Assembly: GCA_022457155.1 (NCBI GenBank)
Contig: JAJGOT010000115.1
Location: 1,486,501 to 1,550,500 of the forward strand
From: Cladopsammia gracilis
Taxonomy: Eukaryota; Cnidaria; Anthozoa; Scleractinia; Dendrophylliidae
DNA length: 64,000 bases
Reading direction: 5' to 3'
The notes under the pieces were generated by a model, which worked only from the letters and a program-made list of their open reading frames with translations, had not been told where the DNA came from and did not search any database. Below are positions 59,472 through 64,000 of the stretch, piece after piece. Each line of letters starts with the position of its first letter. The stretch's first letter is position 1. A program made the translations under genes and the position numbers.

Positions 59472-60455
59472 GTGACACACCTTGAAAAGAACAGCGTGGT
59501 TGGTACAGAAGAACGGGAAAAACTAAACGGACTTATAAATCTTTCTCAAAAGCAGACGACATTAAATAGTCTGGTGGCGCTTCAATTGCTGGGAGACAAG
59601 GACTCTTTTCGAAAAAGTAAGAATATTTTGTGTTTACATTATTAAAGGATAAAATGATTTGGTGCCGATCAGTATTGCCGATAAGCGTTGGAAGTGAAAC
59701 TTTCCCAGTGGTACTCATGTTAGAGTAACTTTTTTATTTTCAAAACTGAAATATTCTAAAAGTGCTACGCGCGAGCCGGTTATCTCTCGTTAAAGGTCAT
59801 CTAAAGATGTTTTTATTCAGAACATATATCAGTTGTAACTTTTCTTAATGTCTTTCTTATTATAATATAGGATATTATTCTAAATGAATAAATGGATGTA
59901 TCAGTCGATATTTTTGTGTTTCTCTTTTGTGGAGGGAAGAACATCGGAATAACTAGAGAAACTCCTCGGTGCAGGGCGAGAATAAACGAGAGACTCAACC
60001 CACATATGGCTGCAACATGATCACATTAGTGGATGATCAGTGCTCTCGCTCCACTGAGATATCGGCCCTGTTACCAACATTGAGGTTAAAAATGATATAT
60101 ATAGCGTCAATGTGGTTGTGGCACAAATGTGGCCCACCCAGCAAATGGACGTCTGTAAAATTCTCCGAGTTTTGCGCCTAACATCTTTGCTATTTCTCTT
60201 ATATATATTGAAATGTTACAAATTTGCCTGATATTTTGGTTTGCATGCGCAAGACAAATCTTTTTCGGGGGCTAAAAAAAAGTGGTTGAAAACGTATTAA
60301 AATGACCGTTACAAGTAAAACTTTAGCCACCAACCTATCATTGCCATTTTAATACCCTGGTTGGATAACTACACTTTGCTTAATGAACAGTATCAATGGT
60401 TGAAATAACATGTTAATGTTTATGTTAGATTTTCAACGTCTTGCTATGTAGTGTG
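59472..60455. other. intergenic with small unrecognised ORFs
   Basis: A 61-aa minus ORF (59533-59718) has no known motif. A stretch of about 70 bp in it, containing CGGCACCAAATCATTTTATC on the minus strand, recurs near 62710-62785 in the same orientation. Confidence 0.4.
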
Positions 60456-60496
60456 ACAGTAGTAATAGAAGTAGTAGTAGTAATAGTTGTTTATTT

Positions 60497-60551
<55 letters not shown>

Positions 60552-60556
60552 CAGTA

Positions 60557-60595
<39 letters not shown>

Positions 60596-60600
60596 CAGTA

Positions 60601-60635
<35 letters not shown>

Positions 60636-60661
60636 TAGTAGTAGTAGTAGTAGTAGCAGTA

Positions 60662-60694
<33 letters not shown>

Positions 60695-60695
60695 C

Positions 60696-60733
<38 letters not shown>

Positions 60734-60738
60734 CAGTA

Positions 60739-60780
<42 letters not shown>

Positions 60781-60799
60781 GAATAGTAGTAGTAGTAGC

Positions 60800-60885
<86 letters not shown>

Positions 60886-60903
60886 AAGTAGTAGTAGTAG
60901 TAT
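60456..60903. repeat. (TAG)n microsatellite, about 450 bp
   Basis: An almost uninterrupted trinucleotide tract. Regular interruptions read GCAGTATAGTAG, which recur several times and suggest a higher-order unit formed by internal duplication. Confidence 0.97.
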
Positions 60904-62050
60904 CAGTGGTTCTAGCGTTTACACACTCATTGGTGACACTATATCTTAGAGATGAATCAGTGGGAAGTTATCCGGAATGTTGGGAATTCAAAGAAATGAA
61001 ATAGACCCGAGAGAGTATGCTGCATGTTAATTTATATATTTTGATCGGAAAAATCTGGGAATAATAATTTAAAGCAAACCATTATACTCTGTCATTAAGG
61101 TAATTCACCTTAAAAGCAACCTTGGCATAGATTTAGAATATTTACTAATTCTCTATCAAAGCTATGGGTTAAAATATGTTGTAACGATACTTTTAAAAAC
61201 TTAAATATTCATTAGTCATATCTGCAGTTTATTCTACCACGAAAGAGAAAAATCTATCCTGACAATGTCAATAACTGTTGAATATGAAAAACAAACATGA
61301 TCTTATCGAGTAAGTAATCCTATAAGAGGTTGCATGTATGAAACTGAAAACTAAGAAAGTTTCTTAATTTCTTAAAATAAATAAAGCAGTAAATAACTTC
61401 TAATATGCAAATTGTAGCTTTTAAAAGTTCTCTGATAGCTATTTATTAAAACTTAATGAAGACAGGGACAGTGCATTAAAACATAACTTTCCATTAAAAA
61501 ACCGACTTTATATTATTGAGTCGCCCTGTCGTAACCCGAAGTTGTTTCCTGTGGTTGCTTCTTGTTCCTCTTTTTAATAGACTACTAAAAGCATTTAAGG
61601 CGCCTTCAATTCACACAGTGGCAGGCTTATTCTGAAAGCCAAATATGAAATTTTCCAATTAAAAACTAACTTTTAAGATAGTTAATTCCGGTAACGCAAA
61701 AACATCGTTAAAAGTGAAAATTCATACAGTAAACAAATTAACAAATATTACCTGAAAATAAAATAATGCTTGCCTTATGTCCATTTGAAATGTCCAGTTG
61801 AAATAATATCTCGAACTAAAACATGACAGTAATGATATATGTTTTGGGAACATTTAATATCAATAACTCATTTAGATCATCTTATTTTTTAGAAACAACA
61901 CAGAGTAACGTAACAAGAAATATCAGTTCCAAATTCAAAGCGGTTTTTTTTCAAGCTCTTATTTATATTAACTGTCAAACTGTAAAATGTACATGATTTG
62001 ACATGAAGTCGTCGATTATCGTATCGCTTCCTGATATTCCTTTTAAAATC
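60904..62050. other. AT-rich intergenic stretch, nothing recognised
   Basis: No open frame of note, no tandem repeat and no inverted ends seen. Confidence 0.5.
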
Positions 62051-62051
62051 T

Positions 62052-62257
62052 TTAAAGTGCTAGTTCGATCTTTAAAGTACAAGTTCATGCAAATTTAATA
62101 GCGGCCGTGCAAATGCGAAAAGTACGGCCGAAAAAAAAAAACATTTTTACCTTGATCGGATTGAAAACAGTTTAGACGGGTTACTAAATGATACACTATT
62201 TCCTTCCGAAAAATGCAAAAAATAAAATTTAAAAATTTGATCGAACTGGCACTTTTA
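62052..62257. mobile_element. 206-bp MITE
   Basis: The ends TAAAGTGCTAGTTCGATC and GATCGAACTGGCACTTTTA are inverted copies with one or two mismatches. Confidence 0.75.
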
Positions 62258-64000
62258 TAACATGGATTTATTTACGAAATATAATAAGTTATATAATTGA
62301 CGTACTTGTTGTGTCGAAGAGGAGATTAAATATTCATTAACATTGAACGATTGCGCTCAGCCATTTTCAACTCTAGCTACTACACGAGAAATAAATTAAA
62401 ACTATTTCGCTAGTATCAATTTGAAGCAAAAGGAAAGCGAATGATCTTCTTAATCTTGTGAAATAGTCCTATTGAATAAGAAATATCCTATTAACAAAGT
62501 TTTATCTAAGTCCTAAATATCGTTTCATATGCAAATTATAGCTATTGGCCGGGGGAGAGTTTTTTTAGGGCATTAAAGCACTTACAACAAGATCCCCCGT
62601 CAGCAATCGAAATAGACGATGTCACTGAAATTTCTTATTCATGTTTTATTTCACTGACAAGGACAACAGTTACGAACTTGGTGGAGCCTCAAAAGTTTAG
62701 TAGAAACAAGGGATCACTTCTAAAAAAGTGAGAATGTTTGTGTTGAAAAAGTAAGGGATACAATGATTTGGTGAGGGTGCCGATCCTAATCAACGTGTGT
62801 TTTTCTGGAAGACGAAGTCTTGCAGTTTGTTTTTCAATATAAACACGTTTGGGCTACTATTACTCCAAATATAACGTTTAACTATCTTACCAAAATACGG
62901 GTTGACGGCTTTCTCTTGTTGTGTAAGTCCATCATTCCTCATTATAAGATGTTTGATGAAACGCTGAAAGTGCATAATAGAGCTCTTAAATTTTAAAATA
63001 TTGACCAGTTGGTGAAAATCGGTATGACCACTACTGAAAAGGAGTACCTTAGATATATTCTGGAAATGGTCTTTTTTGAGATTAATATCTCGTAGAATAA
63101 CGAAGAAATTATAGATGGGAAAAGTTGGAAAAGTTAACAAACGTTTGCATGCTGTAGCTAGGCAAATTCCTGACCTCTGGCAACCTGAGAACACGGATTT
63201 CTAAACTTCCTTGACTTTTCCCAACTATATTTTATACGGGAGAAATAATAACTATTCCGGCAGTAGGAAAATGAACCAAGCAATAACCTTCTTCATCTGC
63301 TTGACGAGGCCTCAAGAATACGAAATTACTTGTTAAGAAATTGTTATTCTTATTTTTTATAAACAAAATACTAATTAAAAGAAACGGCTTGACATGGACA
63401 GATGCATGTCAGCTAAACAAAAATAACAGAGAAAGCCGGTGACGTTGGGATAAGGGTTATCACGAATATTTTCCGATACCTGGCTAACGTACTATAAGTA
63501 TAGAATAGAAGTATTAATGATGTTTTTAATGCGGAGAAAGTTTCACTACGAAGCAAGGTATGACCCGGATATGTGTTTAGTGTAACAATACTGCTTATTT
63601 GAAATAAATCTAAGCGCTATTTCCACAATTTTGATTTTAGGCTCCAATTAATCTACTCCTGCTTAAAAATATAACGTCGAAAACAATAATTTTCAATAAA
63701 TAGTTTCGCTTTGAAATTTCGACTTTTGAAAACCTTGGAAAACAGAAAAAGCGGACTGTTTAGACACTCGTTGATGTTTTTCCTAATTATTTTATTTAGA
63801 TTTTTTTTTGTTACCAGTCTCAACACAAATTTATATCCCAATTTCTTTCAGATTGACGCGAATTTCAATGTACAACAAAGCAAATAAAGGAAAAAAAAAA
63901 GAAACAACCATACCCAAGTCGAAAACAAATCATTCGAATTGAGAAAATTAGACGCAAAGATCACATCATTTAGAAAGATCCATCTTTAGGATGTAAAAAT
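62258..64000. other. intergenic, AT-rich, to window end
   Basis: Two minus ORFs are present (134 aa and 62 aa). No promoter, RNA gene or tandem repeat was recognised. Confidence 0.4.
62790..63194 (-). CDS. unrecognised 134-aa ORF, doubtful
   Basis: The frame opens at ATG 63194 and is rich in Lys, Phe, Ile and Asn, as expected by chance from AT-rich DNA. There is no signal peptide, membrane segment or known motif. It is long for this base composition, but no splice context or neighbour supports it. It could be an exon of a lineage-specific gene. Confidence 0.15.
   Translation of the reverse strand: MFSGCQRSGICLATACKRLLTFPTFPIYNFFVILRDINLKKDHFQNISKVLLFSSGHTDFHQLVNILKFKSSIMHFQRFIKHLIMRNDGLTQQEKAVNPYFGKIVKRYIWSNSSPNVFILKNKLQDFVFQKNTR

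Overview
This is a eukaryotic, intron-bearing, AT-rich animal genome window. The evidence points to an anthozoan, most likely a scleractinian coral. GT-AG introns hold a conserved nucleoporin tail, many short TIR and foldback repeats look like ones I remember as abundant in coral genomes, and there is an L1/Tx1-type LINE and a tRNA-Glu-headed SINE with a V/CR1-like tail. No bacterial operons, CRISPR arrays or viral genes are visible.

Region 1 (1-11.5 kb, + strand): the last 11 exons of one gene, which I read as NUP188, the inner-ring nuclear pore scaffold nucleoporin. The 1,317 coding bases splice in frame without interruption to a stop at 10609-10611. A 3' UTR follows, with AATAAA at 11506-11511. 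The introns hold coral-type palindromes and MITEs, a G-run, a perfect 22-bp minisatellite and a 43-bp tandem triplication that copies a splice donor.

Region 2 (11.3-51.0 kb): a tandem triplication of a roughly 10-kb non-coding unit that starts inside the NUP188 3' UTR. Copy 1 is 11306-21503, copy 2 is 21504-41635 and copy 3 is 41636-50993. The right breakpoint lies inside a 137-bp MITE that is intact only after copy 3 (50916-51052). Copies 2 and 3 therefore carry relics of the NUP188 3' end. The copies differ by transposon occupancy: a TA-flanked 493-bp MITE in 2 and 3, a TTAA-flanked 804-bp element in 1, and a roughly 0.9-kb foldback block in 1 and 2. Copy 2 looks like the 5' part of copy 3 joined to the 3' part of copy 1, as expected from unequal crossing-over. 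Copy 1 also has a private 224-bp near-perfect palindrome.

Region 3 (27.8-37.5 kb, inside copy 2): a 9,684-bp insertion flanked by a 9-bp direct repeat and absent from copies 1 and 3. It is a minus-strand L1/Tx1-like LINE, cut inside ORF1 at one end and inside ORF2 at the other. It is interrupted by a 3,352-bp DNA transposon (28-bp TIR, 9-bp TSD) and it contains a 536-bp direct duplication.

Region 4 (51-64 kb): no gene I can support. It holds TIR elements (including one of 1.7 kb), a SINE, AAT and TAG microsatellites (TAG tract about 450 bp), and AT-rich sequence with a few unrecognised ORFs.

All family names come from reading the sequence and remembered family features; nothing was searched.
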